The notes: generated by a model from the letters alone, not told the origin. A stretch of DNA of 64,000 nt from Streptomyces canus (GCF_030815415.1 NZ_JAUSWW010000001.1:434001-498000), one strand, 5' to 3'. Shown: positions 8,506 to 17,698, counted from the first letter of the stretch. Program-made: numbers and translations.

Positions 8506-9522
8506 TCACCCGCCGGTGGCGTCGGCCCAGGGCAGCACGACCGTCTTGCCGGTGGCCTGGTCGGCCTCCATGCGGCGGTGGGCGGCCACGATGTCGTCCA
8601 GGGCGAAGACTCGGTCGAGGTTGGGGCGATAGACACCCGCCTCGACCTCGTCGACGATCCGCTGCAACAGCCCCTGGCCGGTGCTGCCCTTGAGGGTGTC
8701 GCTGTGAAAGGCGGTGAGCCTGGTCCCGGTAGGGATCATGGCGATCGGTTCGAAGTCGGGGATCAGCCAGCCGCTGAGCGAACCCGCCACGCACACCGTC
8801 CCGCCGCGGCGCACCAGGCGCAGCGAGTCCAGGACGGTGCTGGTCCCCACGAGGTCCAGGACGTGGTCCGGGCCCTCGGGCCACAGCGCGTGCACTGCGT
8901 CTTCCAGCGGCCGGGCGTCGTCCAGCAGGACGTGGTCGACGCCGGCCGCCTTCAGAGCGTCGGCCTTGCCCCGGTTGCGGGTGGTGGCCGCGGTCTCGAT
9001 GCCGTGGGCGGTGGCGATCTGCGCCGCCGCCAGCCCCACCGAGGAGGTCCCGCCGCGGATCAGCAGCCGTCCGCCGCCCTCGGGTGCGATGCCCAGGGCG
9101 TCCAGGGAGCCGCGCGCGGTCAGGTAGGTCTCGGGCAGCGCGGCCAGGACCTCCCACGGAAGGGTGGTGGTCACCGGCATCAGGAGGGCGTTCGGCAGCA
9201 GCGCGTACTGCGCGTAGCCGCCGTCGAACTGTCGGCCCATCTCCCCCATCACCGCCGCCACCGTCGTCCCGACCGGCAGCAGGGGGTCGGTGGAGTCGGC
9301 CACGACACCCACGCACTCGATACCCAGCACGCGGGGGAAGGTGACGCTCGGAGAGTGTCCCTGACGGGTTCTCAGCTCGGAGCGGTTCAGGCCCGCGCCG
9401 TGCACGCGTACCAGGCTCCAGCCGTCGCGGACCTCGGGGACGGGCAGGTCGCGGATCTGCAGGACCTCGGGACCGCCCGCCCGAACGCAGACCGCCGCGC
9501 GCATCGTCGTAGGCACAGGCAA
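8506..9522 (-). CDS. Zinc-independent MDR / quinone oxidoreductase
   Basis: A 338-residue medium-chain reductase with the GroES-like N-terminal domain (NRSELRTRQG, VLGIECVGVV) and a Rossmann domain with LLIRGGTSSVGLAAAQIA for NADPH. The structural and catalytic zinc cysteines of alcohol dehydrogenases are absent, which fits the QOR/enoyl-reductase branch. It lies 64 bp upstream of the flavin monooxygenase and 26 bp downstream of the aldehyde dehydrogenase, all on the minus strand. It probably reduces a quinone-like or enone intermediate of the pathway. The Met at codon 7 is an alternative start. Confidence 0.85.
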   Translation of the reverse strand: MPVPTTMRAAVCVRAGGPEVLQIRDLPVPEVRDGWSLVRVHGAGLNRSELRTRQGHSPSVTFPRVLGIECVGVVADSTDPLLPVGTTVAAVMGEMGRQFDGGYAQYALLPNALLMPVTTTLPWEVLAALPETYLTARGSLDALGIAPEGGGRLLIRGGTSSVGLAAAQIATAHGIETAATTRNRGKADALKAAGVDHVLLDDARPLEDAVHALWPEGPDHVLDLVGTSTVLDSLRLVRRGGTVCVAGSLSGWLIPDFEPIAMIPTGTRLTAFHSDTLKGSTGQGLLQRIVDEVEAGVYRPNLDRVFALDDIVAAHRRMEADQATGKTVVLPWADATGG

Positions 9523-9548
9523 CCACCTTGCGGGTGTCGGGAGGTCGG

Positions 9549-11042
9549 TCAGGCTTCGTCGACGACGTCGAGGGACGGCGCCCAGCGGGGGATCGCCTCG
9601 CGGCCGGAGGGCAGGCGCAGGCTGCGGCTGAAGCTGTACTCCTGCAGCGTCTCCAGGGCGTGTTCACGGCCGTATCCGCTGGCGCCGACACCGCCGAACG
9701 GTGTGCCGGTGAACGCGCGGTTGTAGTGGTTGACGAAGACGACGCCGGCCCGCAGCTCGCGGCTGACCCGCAGGGCGCGCTCGGAGTCGCGGGTGAACAC
9801 GCCGGCCACCAGGCCGAACTCGGTGCCGTTGGCGATGCGGACGGCCTCGGCCTCGTCGTGGAAGGGGATCAGGCACACGACGGGCCCGAAGATCTCCTCC
9901 TGTGCAATCCGCATGTCGGGGGTGACGCCGGTCAACAGGGTCGGCGGCACGTAGTAGCCATCCGCCAGTTCCGGGTCGGTGGGCAGGGGTGCCTGCGCGG
10001 CAATGGTGGCGCCCTCGCCGACACCGATGTCCAGGTAGTCCAGCACTCGCCGGCGCTGCGCGGGGCTCACCAGCGGGCCGACGTGGGTGCCCGGGTCGGA
10101 GCCTGCGCCGACCTTCAACCGCCCGACTGCGGACGCGAGGCGGCGGGCCACCTCGTCGTGCAGGTCGGCGTGGACCAGGACCCTTGAGGAGGCGGTGCAC
10201 GCCTCGCCCTGGTTGAAATAGCCGCCCTCGACTGCCCAGGGCAGAGCGGACTCCAGATCCGCGTCGTCGAAGATGATCAGGGCGTTCTTGCCGCCGAGTT
10301 CCAGCAGCGTCGGCGTCAGGTTGTCGGCGGCCGTCTTGACCACGGCCTGGCCCGTGGTGGGCGCACCGGTGAAGGAGATCTTGCCGACCAGCTTGTGGCC
10401 GGCCAGGTGGGCGCCGACCTCGCCGCCGCCGGGCACAATGTGCACGACGTCGTCCGGCAGCACCGACTGGACCAGCTCGGCGATGCGCAGCACCGACAGC
10501 GGCGCCTGCTCCGGCGGCTTCATGACCACGGCGTTGCCTGCCGCCAGGGCGGGGGCGAGCTTGCCCGCGGTGTGCAGCGGGGGCCAGTTGAACGGCACGA
10601 TCGCGCCCACCACACCGAACGGCTCGCGCACCGTGACATCGAGCATGCTGCCCGCGTCGCGGGCCTGGCCGGGCATCGCCTCGCACAAGCCGGCGAACAT
10701 CTCGAAGATGGTGACCGCGCCCTCCAGGTCGAACTGGCGGGCCTGGGTGAGCGGCTTGCCGTTGTCGCTGGACTCCAGCGCGGCGATCTCGTCGGCGTGC
10801 TCGCGGATCACCTGGGCGACCTTCCACAGCCAGCGGCCCCGCTCGCGCGGGGTGCGGGCCTTCCACGCGTGATGGGCCTCGTGGGCGGTCCTGACCGCCT
10901 GGTCCACCCGGTCGGCGTCGGCACCCTGAATGACGGTCAGGGGCCGGCCGGTCGCCGGGTCGTCCACCGTGAACCGATCGGCCTCGTTCTCGGACGACCA
11001 ACGGGTACGCAGGACTTGTACGGCTTCGAGGGTCGTGGACAC
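9549..11042 (-). CDS. Aldehyde dehydrogenase (NAD(P)+)
   Basis: A 497-residue ALDH with the conserved Asn loop IVPFNWPPLH, the glutamate in LELGGKN and the nucleophilic cysteine in GEACTASSRV (Cys282). GTG 11042 is chosen because AGGAGG stands six bases upstream; the frame stays open further up without a better site. It follows the GMC oxidoreductase by 53 bp. Together they could oxidise an alcohol to an aldehyde and then to an acid, the reverse sense of the carboxylic acid reductase encoded further on. Confidence 0.9.
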   Translation of the reverse strand: MSTTLEAVQVLRTRWSSENEADRFTVDDPATGRPLTVIQGADADRVDQAVRTAHEAHHAWKARTPRERGRWLWKVAQVIREHADEIAALESSDNGKPLTQARQFDLEGAVTIFEMFAGLCEAMPGQARDAGSMLDVTVREPFGVVGAIVPFNWPPLHTAGKLAPALAAGNAVVMKPPEQAPLSVLRIAELVQSVLPDDVVHIVPGGGEVGAHLAGHKLVGKISFTGAPTTGQAVVKTAADNLTPTLLELGGKNALIIFDDADLESALPWAVEGGYFNQGEACTASSRVLVHADLHDEVARRLASAVGRLKVGAGSDPGTHVGPLVSPAQRRRVLDYLDIGVGEGATIAAQAPLPTDPELADGYYVPPTLLTGVTPDMRIAQEEIFGPVVCLIPFHDEAEAVRIANGTEFGLVAGVFTRDSERALRVSRELRAGVVFVNHYNRAFTGTPFGGVGASGYGREHALETLQEYSFSRSLRLPSGREAIPRWAPSLDVVDEA

Positions 11043-11095
11043 GGAATCCTCCTGATAGTGCGCCGGGCATCCCCGGCTTCGGCTGGTGATGGGGC

Positions 11096-12637
11096 TCAGG
11101 TGCGCGGGGCGAGTCGTTCGCACAGCACCGAGGCGATCCGCTCGGCGACCACGATGGTGGGAACGTTCGTGGCCACCCGGGGCATCGCCGGGAACACCGA
11201 GGCATCCGCGACGGTCAGTGCCTCGACGCCGCGCACGGCGCCGTCGGCGTCGACCACGGCGCTCGTATCGTCGGGCCGGCCCATGCGCATCGTGGCGCTG
11301 GCGTGGTTGTAGTGCGCCGGCGCGCGGCGCACGGCGTCGGCCAGTTCCCGGTCACTGATGTCCGGGCCCGGCACCCGCTCGTCGGCCAGCAGGTCGGCCA
11401 GCGGGCGGGTTCGGGCCAGACGGCGGGCCAGACGGACCCCGTCGGCGACTAGCTCGGCGTCAGCGGCGGCACTGTACAGCCCGAGGTCGATCGTCGGCGC
11501 GTCCTGGGGATCGCGCGAGGACAGACGTACGCTTCCGCGGGAGCGGGGCTGGACGCAGGAGACGAAGAAGACCATGTCCCAGCCGGTGGGATGGTTCTCG
11601 GTCCGCGGCACGAACTGCTCGGGCAGGCTGCCGGCCGGCACCGCCGCCGAGGGCAGGATCTGCACGTCGAAGTCGGGCTCGTCCGGCCCGGCGGCGACGC
11701 TGAGGACGCTGCCGAATACCGACCGGGCCTCGGCCTGGGGCGGCTTGGCCGCGTGGACGTTCCAGTAGGCGGGGTGCTCGGTGAGGTTGCGTCCCACCCC
11801 AGGAAGGTCGGCCACCACCTCGATGCCGAGGGCCGTCAGATCGCCGCGGTCGCCGATGCCCGAACGCAGGGCGATGGCGGGCGAGTTGTAGGCACCGGCG
11901 CTGAGCACGACGTGCCGGGCGGGGATCTCCTCCCCGGTGGCCAGCCGTACGCCCCGGGCCCGGGTGCCGAGCAACAGCACCCGGTCGACCAGCGTCTCGC
12001 CGCGCACCTGGAGGTTGGGCCGGTCGCGGACGGGGTTGAGGTAGCCGATGGCGGTGCTCAGCCGGATGCCGTCGGCTGCGCTGAGCGGGGTGCGGGCGAA
12101 GCCCGGCGCGCCGGGCGCGTTGAAGTCGGCGACCTCCGGGTGCCCGAGGCGCATGCCGGCCTGCTGTGCGGCGACGGCGTGCTGTCCGAGGTCCTCGGGG
12201 GCGGCCAGCGTCATGCGGTAGGGGCCGCCCAGACCGTGGTACTTCTCCTCGCCGTATGGGTAGTGCTCCATCTGCTGGTAGAGGGGGAGCATCTGCACGT
12301 AGCCCCAGGCGGGGTCGGCCGCGGCGGCCCACGCGTCGTGGTCTGCGGGGCGGGCCCGCATGGCGACGCAGACGTTGACGGCGGAGCTGCCGCCGATGAC
12401 CCGGCCCCGCGGCACGGGCACCTCGTTGCCGAACGCGTCCGAAAGAGAGCGGTAGCCCCAGTCGTAGGTGTACGGGGCGTAGGTCGCGTCCTTGATGTCT
12501 GCCGGTGTGTCGTCGGTGGTGGCGAAGTCGGGGCCCGCCTCCAGGAGCAGGACCGAGCGCCGCGGGTCGGCGCTGAGCCGGTTGGCGAGGACGCAGCCAG
12601 CAGATCCGCCGCCGATCACGATCACGTCGTAGGTCAT
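11096..12637 (-). CDS. GMC-family FAD oxidoreductase (choline dehydrogenase-like)
   Basis: A 513-residue alcohol dehydrogenase/oxidase. It shows the FAD fingerprint VIVIGGGSAGCVLANRLS at the N-terminus, GMC signature 1 around GSSAVNVCVAMRA, signature 2 GAYNSPAIALRSGIG, and the C-terminal active-site blocks HYNHASATMRMG and VFPAMPRVATNVPT. The catalytic histidine is in the HYNHAS block; the usual second His/Asn maps to ATN. No signal peptide is seen, so it is cytoplasmic. It lies 62 bp downstream of the P450 in the same run and could oxidise a hydroxymethyl group formed by that P450. Confidence 0.88.
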   Translation of the reverse strand: MTYDVIVIGGGSAGCVLANRLSADPRRSVLLLEAGPDFATTDDTPADIKDATYAPYTYDWGYRSLSDAFGNEVPVPRGRVIGGSSAVNVCVAMRARPADHDAWAAAADPAWGYVQMLPLYQQMEHYPYGEEKYHGLGGPYRMTLAAPEDLGQHAVAAQQAGMRLGHPEVADFNAPGAPGFARTPLSAADGIRLSTAIGYLNPVRDRPNLQVRGETLVDRVLLLGTRARGVRLATGEEIPARHVVLSAGAYNSPAIALRSGIGDRGDLTALGIEVVADLPGVGRNLTEHPAYWNVHAAKPPQAEARSVFGSVLSVAAGPDEPDFDVQILPSAAVPAGSLPEQFVPRTENHPTGWDMVFFVSCVQPRSRGSVRLSSRDPQDAPTIDLGLYSAAADAELVADGVRLARRLARTRPLADLLADERVPGPDISDRELADAVRRAPAHYNHASATMRMGRPDDTSAVVDADGAVRGVEALTVADASVFPAMPRVATNVPTIVVAERIASVLCERLAPRT

Positions 12638-12699
12638 GGCGGCCGCCTACACGGGCCGGGGCCGGACGGCGACGGGTCGCGAGTCAAGCGCTGGTGCCA

Positions 12700-13944
12700 T
12701 CATGATGCGGCCTCTCGCAAGGGTGGGACGTTCCAATGGAGGTGCAGTTCTTCGAATCCGCGTGCGATGACGAGGCGTTCGCGGGTGCGGGATTCGGCGG
12801 GGCCCAGGCGGAGTTCGGGGAGCCGGTCGAAGAGCAGCGGGATGGCGATGCGCAGCTGCAGTCGTGCCAGGGAGGCGCCGAGGCAGGCGTGGACGCCGCG
12901 GCCGAAGGCCATTTGGTGTCGGCGGGGCCTGCCGCTGAGGGCGAACTCGTCCGGGTGGTCGAAGACGCAGCTGTCGCGGTTGGCGGAGCCCCAGTGGACC
13001 ATCACGCGGTCGCCGGGAACGAGGTGCCTGCCGCCGAGTTCCGTCTCCCGTGTGACGGTGCGGAACAGGCCTTGCACCGGGGACTCGAAGCGCAGGATCT
13101 CCTCGACCATTTCCTCGGCGGATGCCTCGCCGGCGCGCAGGGCCGCGAGCTGGTGGGGGCTTTGCAGCAGGGTGACCAGGCCGTTGCCGATGGCGCGGGT
13201 GACCGTGACGTGCCCGGCGATGATCAGGTTCATCACGATGCGCATCAGTTCCACGTCGTCGAGCCCGTGCTCGAGGCCGTACTGCGCCAGCGAGGAGATG
13301 AGCGAGTCCTCGCCGGCCCGGTCGGTGTCCTCCAGCCGCCCCATCACGTAGTGCTGCATGGTGACGACGTCGCGGGCCCACTCGACGCGCTCGGTCGGCT
13401 CACCGGTGCCGACGGACAGCTTCAGCCAATTGGAGCTCCACTGCCGCAGGAGCGGCACGTCCTGGGGCGGCACACCCAGGATCCGCGCCATGACCATCAG
13501 CGGCAGGGGCCAGGCGTAGCCCTCGATGATGTCGGCCCGGCCGTCCGCGGCGAACCGGGCGATCAGCTCCTCGGCGGTGTCCCGGACGAAGGGCTCCAGC
13601 GCCGCCACGCGCCGCGGCGTGAAGACGCGGTTGACCGCCACGCGCAGGCGGGTGTGCTCCTCGCCGTCGCTCTCGGTCAGGTTCGGCGTCAGCGCCCAGC
13701 CTTCGGCCAGGACCTGCTTGACCTCGTCGGACTCGGGTCCCGCGGTGATCCGTACCGCGCTCTCGGAGGAGAACGTCTCGGGGTCGTGGACGACGCGCGC
13801 CACGTCCTCGTGGCGGGTGAGGATCCAGATGTCCCGGTCCTGGTCGTGGAGCACCGGGCACTGCGCGCGCATCTGCGCGTAGACGGGGTAGGGGTCGGCC
13901 AGTTGCTCGTTGGAGGTGGGGTCGAAGGTCGGCGTGGCGGTCAT
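12700..13944 (-). CDS. Cytochrome P450
   Basis: A 414-residue bacterial P450 with the I-helix motif IIAGHVTVTRA, the ExxR pair in EEILRFESP and the haem loop FGRGVHACLG (Cys354). It starts at ATG 13944 and sits between the aspartokinase and GMC genes in the eight-gene minus-strand run. No dedicated ferredoxin is present. As part of the 3,4-AHBA operon it is expected to hydroxylate or couple an aromatic intermediate; the reaction is unknown. Confidence 0.92.
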   Translation of the reverse strand: MTATPTFDPTSNEQLADPYPVYAQMRAQCPVLHDQDRDIWILTRHEDVARVVHDPETFSSESAVRITAGPESDEVKQVLAEGWALTPNLTESDGEEHTRLRVAVNRVFTPRRVAALEPFVRDTAEELIARFAADGRADIIEGYAWPLPLMVMARILGVPPQDVPLLRQWSSNWLKLSVGTGEPTERVEWARDVVTMQHYVMGRLEDTDRAGEDSLISSLAQYGLEHGLDDVELMRIVMNLIIAGHVTVTRAIGNGLVTLLQSPHQLAALRAGEASAEEMVEEILRFESPVQGLFRTVTRETELGGRHLVPGDRVMVHWGSANRDSCVFDHPDEFALSGRPRRHQMAFGRGVHACLGASLARLQLRIAIPLLFDRLPELRLGPAESRTRERLVIARGFEELHLHWNVPPLREAAS

Positions 13945-14047
13945 CGAAGGCCCTCCGGCCCTGGCCTGGCGGCCGGGCCGTCCGGACGGCCGGGGTCGAG
14001 TCGGATCACGGACATCGGTGTTCTCCCTCGTGGTGTGGGGGCCGGGC

Positions 14048-15421
14048 TCACTCGGCGGCGGCCAGGGCGGGCACCGCGACGTCGAATTGCCCGCATCCGG
14101 CGGCCAGCGGCCAGGCGGTGCCGGCGTGGTCCGGGTCCGCCTGGTGGAGCAGGGGCGTCACCGGCTCGGACAGGAAGGTGTCGTGGACGATCTGGGTGGC
14201 CGCGGCCAGGTCGCTGCGACCGGTCAGCACGCTGAGCCGGTTGGAGGTGACGTGCAGGTCGGTGCGCGCGGCGCCGACCGAGCGCAGGGCTTCCAGCAGC
14301 CGCAGCGGTGCGTACGGCCGTCGGCCGATGCCCAGGCCGACGACGGAGAGCCGGGCCAGGTTCGACGTCCAGTGCGCCTCGTCCAGGCGGATCCCGCGGT
14401 CGGTGTCGGCCAGCAGTTCCCGCATCTCCTCGACGCTGTCCTCGGGCAGGGTGAGCGCGATGTCGCCGGCGTCCTCGGTGCCGAGGTTGCCGTAGCGACG
14501 CAGCTCGACCTCGGTCTCGCGGGCGACCAGTTCGCCGAGCAGGCGCAGGACGTGGTCGGAGGTGATCCGCCGCAGTACACAGCGCACCAGGCCGGAGCGG
14601 CCCGCGACCCCGGCGATCGGGCGGAGGCGACGGGCGGGCGTCCAGGACTCCCCCGAGGCCGCCCCGGCGGCGCGTCGGCCGTCGCCCACCCAGGTCTGCG
14701 GACCGATCGCGGCACGGTTGGAGCGCACCTTCAGATCGACGCCGTGGGTGCGGGCGTAGTCGACGGAGTCGGAGGCGAGCACCTTGGCACCGCTGACGGC
14801 CAGTTCGGCCATCTCCTCGTAGAGCAGGGCGGTGTGGCGACGGGCGCCGGTGACCGTGCGGGGGTCTGCGGTGTAGACGCCGGCGACGTCGGTGACGATC
14901 TCGCAGTGGTCCGCGCCGAGGGCCGCGGCCAGGGCGACGCCGGTGGTGTCGGAGCCGCCGCGGCCCAGGGTGGTGCGGGCCCCGGTGGTCAGGGACTCCC
15001 CCTGGAAGCCGGCGACGACGGGGACGGCGCCGCGGGCGAGCTCCTCTCGGAGCCTGCGCGGGTCCACCGCCACGATCGCGGCCCGGCCGTGCCGGTGGTC
15101 GGTGCGGATGCCCGCCTCGGGACCGCTGAACGAACGGCTCGCGACACCCTGGTGGTTGAGCGCCAGGGAGACCAGTCCGGCGGATGCGGCCTCGCCAGTG
15201 CACAGCAGGGCGTCGAGTTCGCGTGCGTCGGGGCGGGCGGTCACCGCGGATGCCAGCCGGAGCAGCTCGTCGGTGGCCCCGCCCATGGCGGACACGACCA
15301 CGACGACCTGGTTCCCGTCCTCGTGTGCCGCCCGGATCTGCCGTGCAGCTTCGATGACCTTGTCAGGTGTGGCGACCGACGTTCCGCCGTATTTCTGCAC
15401 TATGAGCGCCATCTCACGCAC
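14048..15421 (-). CDS. Aspartokinase (pathway-dedicated)
   Basis: A 457-residue aspartate kinase that makes aspartyl-4-phosphate. It has the kinase signature VQKYGGTSVATPDKV, the acidic FQGESLTTGARTTLGRGGSD region and a C-terminal ACT pair. GTG 15421 has AAGGA six bases upstream; ATG 15412 (MALIVQKYGG) is the form usual for the family. The ACT segment around LARLSVVGLGIGRRP departs from the common KVSIVGAGM pattern, which could mean relaxed lysine/threonine feedback (inference). No aspartate semialdehyde dehydrogenase is nearby, so that step would use the housekeeping enzyme. Its place next to griH/griI-type genes argues for feeding 3,4-AHBA rather than lysine synthesis. Confidence 0.9.
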   Translation of the reverse strand: MREMALIVQKYGGTSVATPDKVIEAARQIRAAHEDGNQVVVVVSAMGGATDELLRLASAVTARPDARELDALLCTGEAASAGLVSLALNHQGVASRSFSGPEAGIRTDHRHGRAAIVAVDPRRLREELARGAVPVVAGFQGESLTTGARTTLGRGGSDTTGVALAAALGADHCEIVTDVAGVYTADPRTVTGARRHTALLYEEMAELAVSGAKVLASDSVDYARTHGVDLKVRSNRAAIGPQTWVGDGRRAAGAASGESWTPARRLRPIAGVAGRSGLVRCVLRRITSDHVLRLLGELVARETEVELRRYGNLGTEDAGDIALTLPEDSVEEMRELLADTDRGIRLDEAHWTSNLARLSVVGLGIGRRPYAPLRLLEALRSVGAARTDLHVTSNRLSVLTGRSDLAAATQIVHDTFLSEPVTPLLHQADPDHAGTAWPLAAGCGQFDVAVPALAAAE

Positions 15422-15515
15422 TCTCTTCCTTCAAATCCGTGGAACGTGGAGGACGTTGCCCGAGCGCCGCGGTGACCGCCGGGTCCCGCAGGCGGTCACG
15501 TGACCGGCGCGGGCT

Positions 15516-16628
15516 CTACTGCTCGTGGAGGAACTCCCGGATCGCGTAGCCGACGTGGCGCTGGTCGGTCATGGTGTGGCCGAGGATGACGTCGCCGGGG
15601 CGCAGTTCGGTGAAGTTGTGCACGCTGCCGCCGGGGCCGAGCGCGCGGACGTGCCAGTCGTCCTGACCGACCATGTCCACGAGCTGGCCGCTGCGGGTGC
15701 GGGCCTCGATCCGCAGCATCGGGCGGGACTCCATCTTGATCCGGCCCACGACCACCGTGCGTACGCTGCCGTCGGTGCTGACGGCGAGGATCTCCGAGCC
15801 GCAGTGCAGCTCGGACAGGTACTGGGTGCGGTTGCCGGGCGTCAGCGTGTAGGAGGACAGCGCGGCCGCGTTCACCCGGAACGGGCGGGTGGGCATGTAC
15901 GGCAGCGGGTGGGTCTCGCTGCTGACGAGGACCAGGCCGGTGGAGTACGACCCGACCAGGATGCCCTCGTTGGGCCGCAGGTGGGAGCAGGTGTCGACGC
16001 AGACCCGGTCGCCAAGGCCGAGGTGGGTGAGCTGGACGATCTCCAGCTCCTCCATCTCCAGCGAGGCGGCCTCGCCGCGGGTGACCTGCATCAGCTCGGT
16101 GGCGTCGCCGACGCGCTTGGGTGCCAGGAGCACCGCGTCCGAGCCGCGCTCCAGCACACCGAGGGTGGTGGCGGCGTCTTCGACGTCCTCGACGACGGTG
16201 ACGATGGAGCCCTTGGCCTTGTCGGCGGCGGCCAGCAGGATCTCCAGCGGGATCTTGCTGGGGTCCTGGCGGAACTCGACGAGGGTCAGCTCCGCCTCGT
16301 TGGCGATCCGGCAGGCGAGGTCGAGGCTCTGCTCGTCCAGCACCTTGATCAGGACGCCGGAGCGCAGGCCGGGGCGCAGGCCTTCGAACTTCTCGGCGAT
16401 GCTGTGGTCTGCGATCAGGACGTCGACCACGTCGACGAGCTGGTCGATCAGGGTGGTGGGTGTCTCGCCGGTGACGACGGCGGCCTTCTGCACGTTGGGC
16501 GGGACCTTGCCGGCCAGTTCGGGGTCGTCCAGCACGACGGTCTCGATGCCGATGTGGGTGCTTTCCTCGACGATGGCGGTGGCGAGTTCGGCAGCGGTGC
16601 CGCGGAGGTCGATCCATGCGGATTTCAT
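15516..16628 (-). CDS. griH: GriH-type 3-amino-4-hydroxybenzoate synthase (DHQ synthase II family)
   Basis: A 370-residue member of the archaeal-type 3-dehydroquinate synthase II family (MKSAWIDLRG, LVEFRQDPSKIPLEILLA, CVDTCSHLRPNEGILVGS, RPFRVNAAALSSYTL). In Streptomyces griseus the relative GriH cyclises the C7 product of GriI into 3-amino-4-hydroxybenzoic acid. Bacteria make dehydroquinate with AroB, so a protein of this family beside a GriI-like aldolase is a strong marker of 3,4-AHBA synthesis. ATG 16628 has AAAGGTG six bases upstream. It lies 113 bp after the aldolase gene and 94 bp before the aspartokinase. Confidence 0.9.
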   Translation of the reverse strand: MKSAWIDLRGTAAELATAIVEESTHIGIETVVLDDPELAGKVPPNVQKAAVVTGETPTTLIDQLVDVVDVLIADHSIAEKFEGLRPGLRSGVLIKVLDEQSLDLACRIANEAELTLVEFRQDPSKIPLEILLAAADKAKGSIVTVVEDVEDAATTLGVLERGSDAVLLAPKRVGDATELMQVTRGEAASLEMEELEIVQLTHLGLGDRVCVDTCSHLRPNEGILVGSYSTGLVLVSSETHPLPYMPTRPFRVNAAALSSYTLTPGNRTQYLSELHCGSEILAVSTDGSVRTVVVGRIKMESRPMLRIEARTRSGQLVDMVGQDDWHVRALGPGGSVHNFTELRPGDVILGHTMTDQRHVGYAIREFLHEQ

Positions 16629-16741
16629 GTTCGCACCTTTGATTGTGGGTGGCTTGCCTGTCGTGGTCGCGCCTGGCTGTCGGTGACGGGTCGTCACGGC
16701 GTGCGGTGGAGGGGGCCGGGCGGGTTGGCCCGGGGCAGGGG

Positions 16742-17575
16742 TCAGACGGTTGCCTCGGACAGTTCCTGGCCCAGGGCGGCCAGGGCTGCGAGCGACCGGG
16801 GTCCGGCGTGGACGCGGCGGGCCACCGAGCGGGCCAGGCCGCCGGGGTCCGGCGCCTGGAAGACGTTGCGTCCGACGGCGACGCCGAGCACGCCGGACTC
16901 CATCGTGCTGTCGATGAGGTCGAGGAACTTCCCGGTGTCCTCCAGCACGCCGCCGCCGGCGGTGACGACCGGGATCGGGCTGGCCGCGACGACCTCGCGC
17001 ATCGTCAGTGGTGAGCCGGTGTACGGCAGCTTCACGATGTCGGCTCCGAGGTCCGCCGCGACGTTGGCGGCGTGCGCCAGCAGGACGGGGTCGGCCGGGT
17101 CGGTGATGCGGGGGCCGCGTGGGTAGACCATCGCGAGCAGCGGCAGGCCGAAGCGGGCGCACTGGCCGGCGACCGCGCCGAGGTCGGTGAGCTGGGCGGC
17201 CTCGGTGCTGGATCCCAGGTTGATGTGCACGCTGACGCCGTCGGCGCCCAGGGCGACCGCCTCTTCCACGGCACCCACCAGGATCTTCGCGTCCTTGTCC
17301 GGCGCGAGCTGGGTACTGCCGTTGAGATGGACGATCAGTGCCAGCCGCCCGAGCGCGTCGGTCGGCAGGAACCGGACGCGCCCCTTGTGGACGATGATCC
17401 CGTCCACCTCGTTGGCGGCCATCTCCTCGACGAGTCCGGCGAATCCGGCGGCGGAAGCCACCGGGCCGTCGGCCAGCGAGTGGTCGAGCGGAACCAGGAA
17501 CGTCGTCCCGGAAGCCGAATGGACAATTCGCTGAACGCGACGGTCCTTTCCGGTCCAGCCGTATGCATCGGTCAT
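16742..17575 (-). CDS. griI: GriI-type class I aldolase (aspartate semialdehyde + DHAP)
   Basis: A 277-residue member of the DhnA/MJ0400 fructose-bisphosphate aldolase family. The relative GriI condenses L-aspartate-4-semialdehyde with dihydroxyacetone phosphate. The Schiff-base lysine is in GADIVKLPYTG (Lys182) and the catalytic tyrosine in MVYPRGPRI (Tyr151); their spacing of 31 matches MJ0400 (Tyr153/Lys184). FLVPLDHSLADGP and VVTAGGGVLEDT supply the remaining barrel motifs. ATG 17575 is preferred to the TTG seven codons upstream. This is the first gene of the long minus-strand run, so its promoter should lie in 17576-17710. Confidence 0.9.
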   Translation of the reverse strand: MTDAYGWTGKDRRVQRIVHSASGTTFLVPLDHSLADGPVASAAGFAGLVEEMAANEVDGIIVHKGRVRFLPTDALGRLALIVHLNGSTQLAPDKDAKILVGAVEEAVALGADGVSVHINLGSSTEAAQLTDLGAVAGQCARFGLPLLAMVYPRGPRITDPADPVLLAHAANVAADLGADIVKLPYTGSPLTMREVVAASPIPVVTAGGGVLEDTGKFLDLIDSTMESGVLGVAVGRNVFQAPDPGGLARSVARRVHAGPRSLAALAALGQELSEATV

Positions 17576-17654
17576 TTTATCAACACCCCGTCCCAAACCC
17601 AGATGACCAGATCAGTTGTCCGGTGCGCATTCGAAGCGCTTTCTGTGGAAGTTT

Positions 17655-17698
17655 TTCTTTGGTTTTTCCGGTGTTGCCTCAATGACCAAACCAAAGAA
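17655..17698. promoter_or_regulatory. Perfect 11-bp inverted repeat, AT-rich
   Basis: TTCTTTGGTTT at 17655-17665 and AAACCAAAGAA at 17688-17698, with a 22-base spacer, stand between the StrR-type gene and the aldolase gene. Read on the minus strand the hairpin is followed by AAACTT, so it could end the regulator transcript. Equally, two half-sites about three helical turns apart could be an operator for the 3,4-AHBA operon. It does not match the GTTCGA core described for StrR sites. Confidence 0.45.
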
